NCBI GenBank assembly: GCA_903868595.1
Contig: CAIPVV010000021.1
Coordinates: 124,001 to 188,000, forward strand
Direction: 5' to 3'
From: an uncultured Pseudomonadota bacterium
Lineage (GTDB): Bacteria; Pseudomonadota; Gammaproteobacteria; Steroidobacterales; Steroidobacteraceae
Length of the DNA stretch: 64,000 nt
The number at the start of each line of letters is the position of its first letter. Within the stretch, counting starts at the first letter, position 1. Below the pieces are notes generated by a model. It was given only the letters and a program-made list of their open reading frames with translations, was not told the DNA's origin and made no database searches. Shown here piece by piece: positions 43,176-52,159 of the stretch. A program made the position numbers and the translations under genes.

Positions 43176-43400
43176 TCAGCGCGCTGGTCGGTGTTGCGTG
43201 TCCTCACCGGTTGTGATGAACAACAGCGTGCTCAGCGCGAGCGACGTCACAGTATGCCAGGTGCCCTGTGGGACCCGCACGCAGTCCCCCGGCTGCGCGC
43301 AGCGACACGGTTCGCGGACCGTCCGCCTTCTCCGGCAGCACATCCACCGCGCCGCAGATCCGCAGCGCGACCTCCTCGCCCTATCGATGCGTCGCCGCGC
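43176..43400 (-). pseudogene. Cupin gene remnant
   Basis: The end of a cupin domain is readable on the minus strand: VALRICGAVDVLPEKADGP in one frame and, after a shift near 43300, GDCVRVPQGTWHTVTSLAL then TLLFITTGEDTQHRP, stop 43176. The GTWHxV motif is the second cupin metal motif. The first motif is absent, so only the 3' part survives. Confidence 0.55.
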
Positions 43401-43532
43401 CGTCGCAGGTGGGTGGTGGCAGGCTGCAAGGGCGCCGGGGTGTTCGTCAGGGGGGCACCGGTTGGACTGTGGGCCAGGGGGCACGGCGGAGAGTCCAGCC
43501 CCAGCGCCGCCACCGGCCCACCGGCTGCCGGG
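43401..43532. other. Spacer between cupin remnant and virB11
   Basis: GC-rich sequence downstream of the T4SS operon. No terminator hairpin with T run and no gene seen. Confidence 0.35.
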
Positions 43533-44615
43533 TCAGCAGCCCGGCTCCCCGTCGCAACTCCAGATTTCCTGAACCACGCGCTGGTGGTCGACGACACCCA
43601 CCTGCAGCACCACGTCGATTGCCTGGCGCAGCAGGCCATGGATATCGCTGCGCGAGAGCTCCCGCCCCGCCGGACTCTCCTTGACGAGCAGCATGAGTTG
43701 CTCGAAGGCGCCCTCGCAGCTCGCCGCATGGATGCTGGTGATGGAGCCGGGATGACCGGAGTTCACGTTCCTCAGGTAGTAGAAGGCTTCGTCCGATCGC
43801 AGCTCCGCCAGCAGGATGCGATCCGGCTTCATGCGCAGGCAGGCCTCCAGCAGCTGCTTGGGCGTGACCTTCGCCTGCCCCTGTCCGTCCTTGCTGTAGT
43901 AGAGGCGAACGTGGTTGGCGTGGCGATCCAGGACCAGTTCGCGCGCATCCTCGATCGTGATGAGGCGCTCCTCGGCCGGTATCTCGCCGATCAACGCCTT
44001 GGTCCAGGTGGTCTTCCCGCTACCCGTCGCGCCGGAGATGAGGATGTTGCGCCGGGTACGGACCGCGGTTCGCAGGAACGCCTCGATCCGCCGTTCCCGC
44101 AGCTGCCCCAGGAGCTGGGCGTGGGAGGGATCCCACGGCGGGTCCCAGCCGCAGACCCGCGTGGGTTGCAATGCCCCGCCGCCCGCGAGGTCCGCCAGGC
44201 TCCACGCGGCACTGGCGGGCTTGCGCAAGGTGATCGACACGCAGCCGTCCGTCGTGGCCGGTGGCAGGACGAGCTGCGCGCGCTCTCCGCTCGGCAGCGT
44301 CGCGGACAGCAGAGGCGACTGGGCGTCGATCCGCTGGTGGGTCGCGTTAGCGATCAGCTTTGCCAATCGATAACACCAGCCCGCATCTGCAAAGGGCAGG
44401 GCAATACGTTCCCAGCCGCGCGCGCGCTCCGCGAATGCCTCATGCGGCGCATTGATGCACAGCTCCGTGAGCCCGGGATCCTCCAGCAGCGGGCGCAGCG
44501 GGCGCAGCGTCAGCTGCAGCGCCGAGCGCTCACTGCTTCCCGGTTGGACGGCGCAGGCCGTGTCGGCATCGCCTGCACGGGGCAGCACGACGGACGATGC
44601 GGACGGGATGGACAT
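43533..44615 (-). CDS. virB11: Type IV secretion ATPase VirB11
   Basis: About 360 residues; ATG 44615 chosen (a GTG three bases upstream is possible). An N-terminal domain (30-150) is followed by the RecA-like secretion ATPase: Walker A GATGSGKT around residue 200, ITIEDARELV (Asp box), a Walker B region ILLAELRSDEAFYYL and SGHPGSITSIHA (His box). VirB11 forms a hexamer at the inner membrane that powers pilus assembly and substrate transfer. It starts about 17 bases after virB10; last gene of the cluster. Confidence 0.93.
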   Translation of the reverse strand: MSIPSASSVVLPRAGDADTACAVQPGSSERSALQLTLRPLRPLLEDPGLTELCINAPHEAFAERARGWERIALPFADAGWCYRLAKLIANATHQRIDAQSPLLSATLPSGERAQLVLPPATTDGCVSITLRKPASAAWSLADLAGGGALQPTRVCGWDPPWDPSHAQLLGQLRERRIEAFLRTAVRTRRNILISGATGSGKTTWTKALIGEIPAEERLITIEDARELVLDRHANHVRLYYSKDGQGQAKVTPKQLLEACLRMKPDRILLAELRSDEAFYYLRNVNSGHPGSITSIHAASCEGAFEQLMLLVKESPAGRELSRSDIHGLLRQAIDVVLQVGVVDHQRVVQEIWSCDGEPGC

Positions 44616-44634
44616 CACCTATCGCCTCTCCTTC

Positions 44635-45900
44635 TCATGGCACCTGCGCCCGCAGGGCGTACACGGATCGAAAATCCAGGTCGCGGGCCACCAGCACCTG
44701 GATGCGATCACCCTGCTGCTTGGTGACGGTGGGGGGAATGTTGATCGTGCTGCGCAGGATCTCGGTCGTGATGTCGCGCGTGCCGCTGGGATTCACGACG
44801 ACCGCGCCGTTGCCACTGGACTGGTGCGCAGCCGCCGCCTGAACGGCGCCATCGATCATGGAAACAAGGATCGCCGCACCGAAGCGATCCCAGAAGTGGC
44901 GGTTGACGCTACCCGGCAACCCCGAGCGGCCCAGCGCATCGGTACCGGGCGAGGCCAGCGGTACGATGATGCCCAGCGGCGTGCGCGCCTCATGCCACAG
45001 GACGAAGATCCGCGCAGCCCCTTGGGCCACCTCACCACGGGTCTCGCCGATGAGCTTCGTACCGCGCTCCAGCAGCACGACGCTGCCATCCGCGCTGAAC
45101 GTGTCCACGGCCGTCAGGCAGGTCACCAGCCCCGGCAGGCTGGAATCGATGGCGGTCTCCAGCGTGCAATCAAGGAAGGACCCCTTCGGCAGCAGCAGAC
45201 GCTGGGTCGCCAGGCGGGTCGCCAGGCCCGTGGGCGCGGGCGTGCTGGCCAGCAGCGCAGCCATCGCCCCCTCGCCCGCCGGCGCATGGCCTGCGCCGGT
45301 CGCCGCATCGACTCGCGGCGGGGCCGGTTCGGCGACGCCCGGACCGGCGGCGTCCACCGAGGAGGGCCGCACGAAGACCGCGCCCTGCAGCAAGCGATCC
45401 GCCAGTCGCGGCGGCGCCGCGGCCGGCACCAATCGCGCGGGTGGCACGGTTGCGGGGAACAGCGCGCCCGGCGATACCGCGGCCACCGCGGCGAGGGGCG
45501 CTGCGGGCTCGCCCAGGACGCTGCCGATGAGATAGGGCGATGCGGTCTCGCCGGGAGGCGCCGGCTTCGCGCCCGGCACCGGACCCAGCGGCGGCAGGGA
45601 GGCCTCTGCATCGGCGTGCGCAGCCGCGGCGGGTGCGGCCGCGGCGGCGACCCGCGCCGGACGATGCACCGCCGTGCTGTAGTACCACGCGAGGAAGCAC
45701 AGGCCCAGGCCGCCCAGCAGCACCAGGCCTGCAAAACCCTGCAGGCGACCCTGCTGCGTGCCGTCCATGGACACTGCGGCCGAACCGCGCTGCATTGGCT
45801 CCGGGTCGGGCAGGCTGTCGGGGGAGTGCGACCCCGCCGCCGGGTGGCGCGAGAGCCGATTCATCAGGCGATTCATCAGGCGATTCATCAGGCGGTTCAT
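44635..45900 (-). CDS. virB10: Type IV secretion channel protein VirB10
   Basis: 421 residues, with ATG 45900 overlapping the virB9 stop (ATGA). The N terminus is unusual: MNRL repeated four times from a 12-bp tandem repeat. One membrane helix (about 54-74), then a Pro/Ala-rich periplasmic region (75-220) and the C-terminal TrbI/VirB10 beta-barrel with LPKGSFLDCTLETAID, VSMIDGA and QGDRIQVLVARDLDF. VirB10 spans both membranes and senses ATPase activity in the core complex with VirB7 and VirB9. Confidence 0.93.
   Translation of the reverse strand: MNRLMNRLMNRLMNRLSRHPAAGSHSPDSLPDPEPMQRGSAAVSMDGTQQGRLQGFAGLVLLGGLGLCFLAWYYSTAVHRPARVAAAAAPAAAAHADAEASLPPLGPVPGAKPAPPGETASPYLIGSVLGEPAAPLAAVAAVSPGALFPATVPPARLVPAAAPPRLADRLLQGAVFVRPSSVDAAGPGVAEPAPPRVDAATGAGHAPAGEGAMAALLASTPAPTGLATRLATQRLLLPKGSFLDCTLETAIDSSLPGLVTCLTAVDTFSADGSVVLLERGTKLIGETRGEVAQGAARIFVLWHEARTPLGIIVPLASPGTDALGRSGLPGSVNRHFWDRFGAAILVSMIDGAVQAAAAHQSSGNGAVVVNPSGTRDITTEILRSTINIPPTVTKQQGDRIQVLVARDLDFRSVYALRAQVP
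45853..45900 (-). repeat. 12-bp tandem repeat at the virB10 start
   Basis: Four copies of a 12-base unit (consensus ATGAATCGCCTG on the minus strand) encode MNRL x4 at the very start of virB10. Each copy contains an in-frame ATG, so loss or gain of units changes length and start choice without shifting frame. Confidence 0.9.
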
Positions 45901-46802
45901 CGCGCAGCCTCCTGCGTATCCGGTTCCGCACGTTGATCCGGCGCCTGTGGCGCCAGGCGCTGCACTTGCGGGGAGACGGTACCGGAGGACAGGCGGCTAC
46001 CTCCCCCGTCGTAGGCCTGGTTCACGACGCAGCCCACCAGGCGGCCACGGCGCAGGATGAAGCGCTCGGCGATGCGGTGGACCGTCAGGCCGTCCTGGGT
46101 CACCGTGAAATTCACCAGCGACTCCGCGCCATCCGCGCTGCGGACGAACACCGCCGGCAGTTCGCTGCGGGGATCGAACGTGAAGGTCGTGCGAACCCCG
46201 TCGTCGCTTACGCCCCGCGGCTTGAGCGTCTGCGATCCGCAGAACGCATAGTGGCGGTTGATCACTGCCGGGACGGCCTGCAGCGCATCCGCGATACGTC
46301 GCTGTTCCTCGCGCAGCGCGGCATCTGCGGTTGTCCGCTGGCGCTCCTCGTCCGGATACAGGAACCGCACTGCGTAGATCGACGGCCCCGCGGGCACCAT
46401 GCCCTCGGGCGTTGCGCCGGAAGACTGCACGCTGTAGTCGAGGTAGTACTGGTGCCGCGTGGTGAGGACAGCCAGGTTGGTCGCTACCCGCTCGGCCTTC
46501 GGCTTGATGAACAGGTGGTTGGCCTGTGCCTCGAAGCCCACGCCCTGCACATCGCCTGTCGCCAGGCCCACGAAGCGCTCCTCGGCCGCGAACTCCAGGT
46601 CCAGCGCGTAGCCTAGACGGCCGGTGAGTCGATAAACCTGATCGCTGCGGTAGATCGCCGTCCGGATGCGCTCGTCAGCCTCGCCTGGCGCCGGGGTCAC
46701 GTCGGCACGGGCGATCTGCAGGCAGGTGGCGAGCAGCATCGCGCTCGCCGTGCAGCGCACTGCCCATTCGTTCGCGCGGTACCAGGCACTGCGCGCGCTC
46801 AT
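45897..46802 (-). CDS. virB9: Type IV secretion outer core protein VirB9
   Basis: 301 residues from ATG 46802 (ATGA overlap with virB8). A signal peptide (to about residue 30) is followed by the VirB9/CagX domain: DQVYRLTGRLGYALDLEF, FIKPKAERVATNLAVLT, YALRFLYP-like YAVRFLYPDE and a C-terminal DDGVRTTFTF and RFILRRGRLVGCVVNQAYD block. VirB9 binds the VirB7 lipoprotein and VirB10 in the outer-membrane core. A longer open frame upstream overlaps virB8 and was rejected. Confidence 0.93.
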   Translation of the reverse strand: MSARSAWYRANEWAVRCTASAMLLATCLQIARADVTPAPGEADERIRTAIYRSDQVYRLTGRLGYALDLEFAAEERFVGLATGDVQGVGFEAQANHLFIKPKAERVATNLAVLTTRHQYYLDYSVQSSGATPEGMVPAGPSIYAVRFLYPDEERQRTTADAALREEQRRIADALQAVPAVINRHYAFCGSQTLKPRGVSDDGVRTTFTFDPRSELPAVFVRSADGAESLVNFTVTQDGLTVHRIAERFILRRGRLVGCVVNQAYDGGGSRLSSGTVSPQVQRLAPQAPDQRAEPDTQEAAR

Positions 46803-47518
46803 GGCGAGCCGTCGCGATGCTCGGCAGAGGCCGTGCTCACTTCCGGCTCCAGCCGGTATTCCAGGATGCGGAACCCCAGGGGATTCCAGCGCCGCGTCCG
46901 GGGATCCGTGGCCGGCTTGCCATACGCATACTGGATGGTCGCGATCCAGTGCGTCGCCACTTCCGCGCCGCCTCCCCCGGGACGCAGCACGCGCGCAAAG
47001 CGCACCTGGGCAAGATCCGTGGCACCGCTTGCGCGCTCGAAGAAGCTCACCGCCTGCACCTCCGCGCGTAGCGTGGAACCGTCGCGGTAGCGGTTGAGCG
47101 GCGAGTCCGGGTTGCCCGGGGCCCACTGCGCGGCCCAGGCCTGGTTTCGCTGCGCAGTGTGGAAGCTGCCGCACTCGGCATAGTCCTGCTCGGCCACCGC
47201 CAGTGCGAACCGCTCGCAGGTGGAGACGTAGTGCGTCAGCAGGTAGCGCGTAACGGTCTCGCCGAGGGGCTGCTCGCCCGCATAGGCGGGCACCACGTCC
47301 ACCACACCGCTCGTATTGTCGACGCGGATCAGGTACGGCTCGACGGTCTTGAGCGGCGTCAGGGCACTGACGGCCCCCAGCGCCGCGATCGCTACCAGCC
47401 CCATCAGGCCCGCCAGCAGCCGCGCCATGCGGGTTGCACGCTCGGCCTGCGCAAGGTGATCGGCATCCCAGCTGGCGGCCTCGCGGAAGTACGCCTGCAG
47501 GTCCGGATGACGGCTCAT
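46799..47518 (-). CDS. virB8: Type IV secretion inner-membrane protein VirB8
   Basis: 239 residues. A short cytoplasmic N terminus (FREAASWDADHLAQAERA), one membrane helix (about 33-53) and an NTF2-like periplasmic domain with LKTVEPYLIRVDNTSG and YAYGKPATDPRTRRWNPLGF, diagnostic of VirB8. It nucleates the inner-membrane complex. It overlaps virB9 and the small lipoprotein gene by four bases each. Confidence 0.93.
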   Translation of the reverse strand: MSRHPDLQAYFREAASWDADHLAQAERATRMARLLAGLMGLVAIAALGAVSALTPLKTVEPYLIRVDNTSGVVDVVPAYAGEQPLGETVTRYLLTHYVSTCERFALAVAEQDYAECGSFHTAQRNQAWAAQWAPGNPDSPLNRYRDGSTLRAEVQAVSFFERASGATDLAQVRFARVLRPGGGGAEVATHWIATIQYAYGKPATDPRTRRWNPLGFRILEYRLEPEVSTASAEHRDGSP

Positions 47519-47706
47519 GGCTGGCCCCGCCGGTCGCTGGTCGGCTGCTGCGCACCGATAGGCTCAAGGCGACCCTCGCACAGCCGCCAGGTGGAGGTGC
47601 TGCTACAGGCAGACAGCCCTGTCAGTCCGAGCAGGAGGAGGAGCGCGCAAAGCCAGCGATGGGGTGTCGGGAGGAGCACGGGCATTCCTTGGTGAGGGTT
47701 GATCAC
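47515..47706 (-). CDS. virB7: VirB7-like small lipoprotein
   Basis: 63 residues from GTG 47706 (GTGA overlap with virB6); an internal ATG eight codons in is an alternative start. A lipoprotein signal with LTGLSAC (Cys34) and one further Cys in WRLCEGR, which could pair with VirB9 as in Agrobacterium VirB7. The short remaining domain gives no sequence family, so the name rests mainly on position between virB6 and virB8 and on the lipobox. Confidence 0.7.
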   Translation of the reverse strand: MINPHQGMPVLLPTPHRWLCALLLLLGLTGLSACSSTSTWRLCEGRLEPIGAQQPTSDRRGQP

Positions 47707-48569
47707 AGGGGTTGGCCGGCCAGTCGCCGGGCGACCCAGAGGCCGGAGCGGCTGACCGCGTTATGGGTGCTGAGCGCCATGCCGCCCGCGAGGCCCGCCG
47801 CCATTGGCATGACTTGGCGCAGGACCAGGAAAATCAGCGCCGCGGCGAAGCAGACGCGTACGGCATCGGCAATCGTGATGCCGGTTCCCAGGGCGGCCGC
47901 CTGCGTGGCTGCGGTGGTCAGCAGCTGCATGAGCAGCGCGACCACCAGGCTCGCGATGACGGTGACGAGCGCGTAGTTGGAAAGCTGCTGGATCCAGGCC
48001 TCGAAGTACCGCCGGGAAACCCTAAAGAGCAGCGTCGCGATGAAGAACGGACCCAAGGCCAGCAGCACCGAGAGGGCGACCTTGGCCAGCGAGAGCAGGA
48101 AGATGGTGTAGATCGCCGCGACTCCGACGGCGATGTAGACGAAGAAGCCCGCGAGGTAATAGGAGAAATTGCCATCCAGGACCCCGCCCTTCTCCATGAG
48201 TGCCGTGGCCGCGTCACCCCCGCTGAAGATGATCTGGTCCACGATCGTCACGGCATCCGGGGCACCGGTCACCCGCGCCGCGAGCTGACCTGGCGCGTTG
48301 AAGAAGGTGTCCACTAGCGTGGTGTTGTACAGCCACAGCCGCAGCCCGATGCCCACCACCAGGGCAACGCGCAGGATGCGCGCCAGTCCATCCACCAGGG
48401 GTTCCTCGATCTGGCCCGTCAGCTGCAGGTAGCCCCAGCCCATGACGTAGAGGCCCGCGAGGGCGATGACCGCCGGCTCCAGCGCCGTGGCGACCGTCGC
48501 CGCGGTATTGCCGATGTAGCCGGCGAGCAGGTTATTGAGCCAGAGGCTCACCTCGGCGAAGAACCCCAT
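47703..48569 (-). CDS. virB6: Type IV secretion polytopic membrane protein VirB6
   Basis: 288 residues from ATG 48569. Several hydrophobic segments, an N-terminal periplasmic part (SLWLNNLLAGYIGNTAATVA) and a central loop (LVDTFFNAPGQLA to GGVLDGNFSYYLAG) followed by the conserved VALSVLLALGPFFIATLLF and RRYFEAWIQQLSNYALV block of TrbL/VirB6. It forms the inner-membrane part of the translocation channel. It overlaps the virB7-like start (GTGA) and lies 10 bases downstream of virB5. Confidence 0.92.
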   Translation of the reverse strand: MGFFAEVSLWLNNLLAGYIGNTAATVATALEPAVIALAGLYVMGWGYLQLTGQIEEPLVDGLARILRVALVVGIGLRLWLYNTTLVDTFFNAPGQLAARVTGAPDAVTIVDQIIFSGGDAATALMEKGGVLDGNFSYYLAGFFVYIAVGVAAIYTIFLLSLAKVALSVLLALGPFFIATLLFRVSRRYFEAWIQQLSNYALVTVIASLVVALLMQLLTTAATQAAALGTGITIADAVRVCFAAALIFLVLRQVMPMAAGLAGGMALSTHNAVSRSGLWVARRLAGQPL

Positions 48570-48579
48570 GGCAGGCGGC

Positions 48580-49293
48580 CTAAGGCAGGCCCAGCGCCGG
48601 CAGCGCTCGCAGGCTGCCGACGTCGGCAATAGCCTGCTCGTGGATGCGCTGGGTGCGCAGGCCCGCCTGCGCGGATTCGGCCTGGTACAGCGACTGCAGC
48701 TTGGTGGCTTCGTTCTGCAACATGCCGGCCTCCGCCTGGACGCGCGCCTGCAGGTCATAGACCGCCTTTGGATCGCTGGCCGTGCCGATCGCATCGATGA
48801 GCTGCTGCAGCGATGCGAAGCGCTGGCTGCTGGTCGCCAGCGCGGAGCGCGTCAGTGCCGCCAGGCCCGCCGCGTCCTGCCGCGCCGACTCCAAGAGTTG
48901 CCGCTGCGTCGCCGACAGGCCGGCGACCGCTGCAGCGGGCAGGACCGCGTTGGCCGCGATCAGGTCCTGCACGTCACTGGCCAGCGCGCTGTAGCGAGCG
49001 CTGGTGTTGGCTAGCACGTCGGAGATCTCCGTCCAGCTGGCCGGCAAGTAGTTGCGCGCGGTGCCGGCCAGCAGCTGCTCCATGCCGCGCGGACCGGTGA
49101 GGCTTGCGAGCGTGCTGCGAGCCTGCGTCAGCTGGTCGCGCGTCGTCGCAAGCTGCTCCTGCAGCGTTCGCAGTTGGGAGACCAGTTGGCCCAGCGACGC
49201 GATGTCGATGACGGGCAGCGCAGCCGGCGCCGGCAGGGCGCACACGAGCAGGAGGGCGGCAGGCAGCGCCGCGTAGGGGTGGCGTAGGTTCAT
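48580..49293 (-). CDS. virB5: VirB5-type pilus-tip protein
   Basis: 237 residues. A signal peptide (1-24) and a largely helical, Ala/Leu/Gln-rich body (LGQLVSQLRTLQEQLATTRD, then SARYSALASDVQDLIAAN and ARVQAEAGMLQNEATKLQ), as in VirB5/TrbJ proteins. VirB5 is the minor pilus component at the T-pilus tip. Identification relies on helix pattern and on the position between virB4 and virB6. It overlaps the virB4 stop. Confidence 0.85.
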   Translation of the reverse strand: MNLRHPYAALPAALLLVCALPAPAALPVIDIASLGQLVSQLRTLQEQLATTRDQLTQARSTLASLTGPRGMEQLLAGTARNYLPASWTEISDVLANTSARYSALASDVQDLIAANAVLPAAAVAGLSATQRQLLESARQDAAGLAALTRSALATSSQRFASLQQLIDAIGTASDPKAVYDLQARVQAEAGMLQNEATKLQSLYQAESAQAGLRTQRIHEQAIADVGSLRALPALGLP

Positions 49294-51782
49294 GTGGGTC
49301 TCCGGTTGGGGGTGGAGTCAGGCTGGGCGAAGGACGCGGCCTCAGGCCCGACGGCTTCGGCCAGGAACCAGGGCAGCCAGATCGCGGGGTCCGGCCCGCA
49401 GCTGGCGATCAGGCGTTGGGCAAGCAGGACGCTGGAGGCGCGGGCCGAGATCACGGCGAGCTCACCATCGAAGCCCTTGAGATCCAGCTCGCAGACGACG
49501 CTTTGCCGGCCTTGCTTGACGAGGAAGCGGCGCGAACCCGGCTCGATCCCCTCGCGAATCAGCTGTGTCTCGCGATGGCTCAGGCCGAGGCCGTCGCGGT
49601 AGTCGGCTTCGGTGGCCTGGGCGTTGGGGAAGAAGATCTTGGTCGGTGTCTGCTCGATGATCGTGCGGCTGATCGGGCTCTCCAGCACGTCGCTCGGGCT
49701 TTGCGTGGAGAGACACATGACGGCGTTGAGCTTGCGCCAGGTCTTCGGTCCATCCTTGGCGAACTGCGCAAAGGCGGGGTCGGCCAGCATCCGCCAGAAC
49801 TCATCGAGCCAGCACACCAGGCGCCGGCCATCCAGCAACTGGCGGACCAGGTGGAACAGGTAGAGCGTCACCGGCGTCCTCACGCTTGGGTTGTCCAGGA
49901 ACTCCGTGACGTCAAAGCCCAGCATCGTGCATGCGCCGAAGCGCTGGGCGACCCGGTCATGGGGATTGTCGAACACCCAGGCGCGCTCGCCGCCTGCGCT
50001 GGCGCACCATGGCGCGAGCCGCGCATGCAGCCCCTCCGCCGTCGTGGAATCCAGGAACTCGATCAGGCGCGACAGGCGACGCGCGGAATGCTCCAGTGCC
50101 AGCGTGCCCTGCAGGGCGTGGTCCAGGTCAGCGCGCTCGCTCGCGCTCAGGGGCTCCTGTCCCACGAGGCTTAAGAGCCAGCCCTTGAGGAATTCGCAGT
50201 TCGCGGCCGTCGGCTCAAGCTGCAGGGGATTGAATCCCGTCGGCTCGCCGTTGCGCAGCGGCTGGTAGGTGCCGCCCAGTGCGCGGATGAGAATCTCCAG
50301 GCCCCGGTCCTTGTCGAAGACCACTTGGGTCGCCCCCTGCTTGGTCAACATCGTGACCAGAAAGCCGATCAGCACGGTCTTGCCGCTGCCGGTCGGACCG
50401 CAGAGGAAGGTGTGCCCGGTGTCGCGGCGGGAGCCGCCGTCCGCCTCGGCCGGATCGCTTGCGTGCAGCGAGAAGTAGTACGGCGAGCGCGCCGCCGTGA
50501 CGAGCAGCGTGAGCGCCTCGCCCCAGTGGTTGCCGTGGGCACGGCCCGCCGGGTAATTATGCAGGGGTGCAAAGGCCGCGAAATTTCGTGTTGTGATCGC
50601 AGCCTTGCGCGGTCGCGCGCTGAAGTTGCCCGGCAGCTGCCCCCAGAAGGCTGCCTCCAGCGCCAAGTCCTCTCGTGCGACCACCATGCCCGTGTCCGCC
50701 AGCAGGCTGCGCGCGTGCGCAACGTGGTCGTTGAGCAGGGACAACTGCCGGCGCGTCGTCGTCACATCGACCACCGGCAGGAGGTCCGTCAGCACCTGCA
50801 GCGACGCATGATGCTCGCCGAACGCGAAGTGATTGCTGGTCAGCTGATCCAGCGCTGCCTTGAGCTCCTCGGCCTGGCTTACCGCAAAGTCCCCGGAGTT
50901 CATCATGCGGTGGTACTGGCGCTCCAGCAGTCCCTGGCCTGCCGCGCGGGTCAGGAAGGTGAAGGACTGCGTGAGGATCAGCGGGTAGGGCGCGACGAGG
51001 CAGGCGTTCAGCAACCCGGGACTCGTGGGAGTCGGGTACTCCTTGATGCCCAGCATTGCGCCGAACCGCGTCTGCGTCGGCGTACGGTACTCGATGGCCT
51101 CGCGGCCGAAGAGCAGCCGCGAGGTCGCCAGCACCTCGTTGACCGGCGCGCGGGGCATGCCCATGCGCTGCGATTCCCCGTTGACCAGGGTGGCCAGCCA
51201 TTCCAGCAGACGCGAGCGCGGGGCGCCGTCGTCGTGGGTGACGCCCAGGGCCTCGGCGTCATATCGGCTGAGCGATGCCTGCAGCAACTCACGTAGCTTG
51301 GCGCAGGCGTCCAGCGCATCGGCCTGCGCCAACGCGTTCGCGTCCGGACGCGTACGGGCGAGGACCTTCAGCGCCAGGGACTGCGAGACGTTGACCGCGG
51401 GACGGTAGATGACGCTCAGGTACAGGTCATTGACCATCAGCGTCTCGCCGGCGAGGCGCGCGCGGTACCTGGCTTCCAGGGCCTGAGCGAAGCCCGGTGG
51501 GCAGGCACCGTCCGGGTAGGCGAGCTCGCGACGCCGAACCAGGTGGGTCCACAGCGCGACCTGCGGGCTGGCGATGTTGCGCCATAGGATGTTCAGGCGC
51601 TCGTGCCAGTTGTTCAGACTGCTCGTGTCGGCCGCGTCGAAGCTCGCGCCCGCGACGCAGAAGGTCTGCAGGTAGTCGCCTTGCCGTGTCTTCACCACGG
51701 TCGGGGCGACCTGCGCGGTATAGGGAATCTGGCTGGCGGCGGTGAGTTCCCGCCGCAGTCGCTGGAGGGTGCTGGCGGACAT
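49290..51782 (-). CDS. virB4: Type IV secretion ATPase VirB4
   Basis: 830 residues, full length for VirB4/CagE. The N-terminal CagE_TrbE domain (about 20-430) contains NGESQRMGMPRAPVNEVL and QSFTFLTRAAG. The ATPase domain has Walker A GPTGSGKT (462-469), Walker B LVCWLDEFWRML (Asp/Glu at 660-661) and the C-terminal STQSPSDVLES block. It powers pilin extraction and substrate transfer. It starts three bases after virB3 ends. Confidence 0.95.
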   Translation of the reverse strand: MSASTLQRLRRELTAASQIPYTAQVAPTVVKTRQGDYLQTFCVAGASFDAADTSSLNNWHERLNILWRNIASPQVALWTHLVRRRELAYPDGACPPGFAQALEARYRARLAGETLMVNDLYLSVIYRPAVNVSQSLALKVLARTRPDANALAQADALDACAKLRELLQASLSRYDAEALGVTHDDGAPRSRLLEWLATLVNGESQRMGMPRAPVNEVLATSRLLFGREAIEYRTPTQTRFGAMLGIKEYPTPTSPGLLNACLVAPYPLILTQSFTFLTRAAGQGLLERQYHRMMNSGDFAVSQAEELKAALDQLTSNHFAFGEHHASLQVLTDLLPVVDVTTTRRQLSLLNDHVAHARSLLADTGMVVAREDLALEAAFWGQLPGNFSARPRKAAITTRNFAAFAPLHNYPAGRAHGNHWGEALTLLVTAARSPYYFSLHASDPAEADGGSRRDTGHTFLCGPTGSGKTVLIGFLVTMLTKQGATQVVFDKDRGLEILIRALGGTYQPLRNGEPTGFNPLQLEPTAANCEFLKGWLLSLVGQEPLSASERADLDHALQGTLALEHSARRLSRLIEFLDSTTAEGLHARLAPWCASAGGERAWVFDNPHDRVAQRFGACTMLGFDVTEFLDNPSVRTPVTLYLFHLVRQLLDGRRLVCWLDEFWRMLADPAFAQFAKDGPKTWRKLNAVMCLSTQSPSDVLESPISRTIIEQTPTKIFFPNAQATEADYRDGLGLSHRETQLIREGIEPGSRRFLVKQGRQSVVCELDLKGFDGELAVISARASSVLLAQRLIASCGPDPAIWLPWFLAEAVGPEAASFAQPDSTPNRRPT

Positions 51783-51785
51783 GGC

Positions 51786-52148
51786 TTACCTCGCCCCGAT
51801 GGCAGGCGCGGCGCGGCGGCGGCCGTGCATCGAGGCGGGCGCCACCAGCAAAGGGCTGTAGCTGGCAGCCCGCCAGTGCCGCCCATTGGCCAAGCGTGCC
51901 GGGACGTGCGTGCGCGCCCACAGCAACAGCAGGTCGAATATCCGAGGGTCGCGTGCACAGAGCATTGCGGAGAGGGCGTGGACCGGTATCGCGACGCCGA
52001 GGGTGAGGAGGTTCTTGGTCATGAGGAAGACTTCCATCGTCGCCACGAGGTTCAGCAGCAGCGCCGCGTAGGTCACGCCCCAGCGCATGGGCGGGCGCGT
52101 TGCGCCAACGAACAGCGGATCCCGCGTCAGGTTCTGGGGCGTATTCAT
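51786..52148 (-). CDS. virB3: Type IV secretion protein VirB3
   Basis: 120 residues from ATG 52148. Typical VirB3 N terminus (LTRDPLFVGATRPPMRWGV) followed by a hydrophobic hairpin (YAALLLNLVATMEVFL, LLTLGVAIPVHALSAML) and CARDPRIFDLLLLW, a signature of the family. It sits next to VirB4 in the inner membrane. Eleven bases separate it from virB2. Confidence 0.92.
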   Translation of the reverse strand: MNTPQNLTRDPLFVGATRPPMRWGVTYAALLLNLVATMEVFLMTKNLLTLGVAIPVHALSAMLCARDPRIFDLLLLWARTHVPARLANGRHWRAASYSPLLVAPASMHGRRRAAPAIGAR

Positions 52149-52159
52149 GGGTGAGGGTC

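Noticed and set aside
45897-47567. A 556-codon virB9 with a long N-terminal extension
   Set aside because: The extension overlaps the entire virB8 gene in another frame and lacks similarity. The signal peptide and ATGA overlap support the start at 46802.
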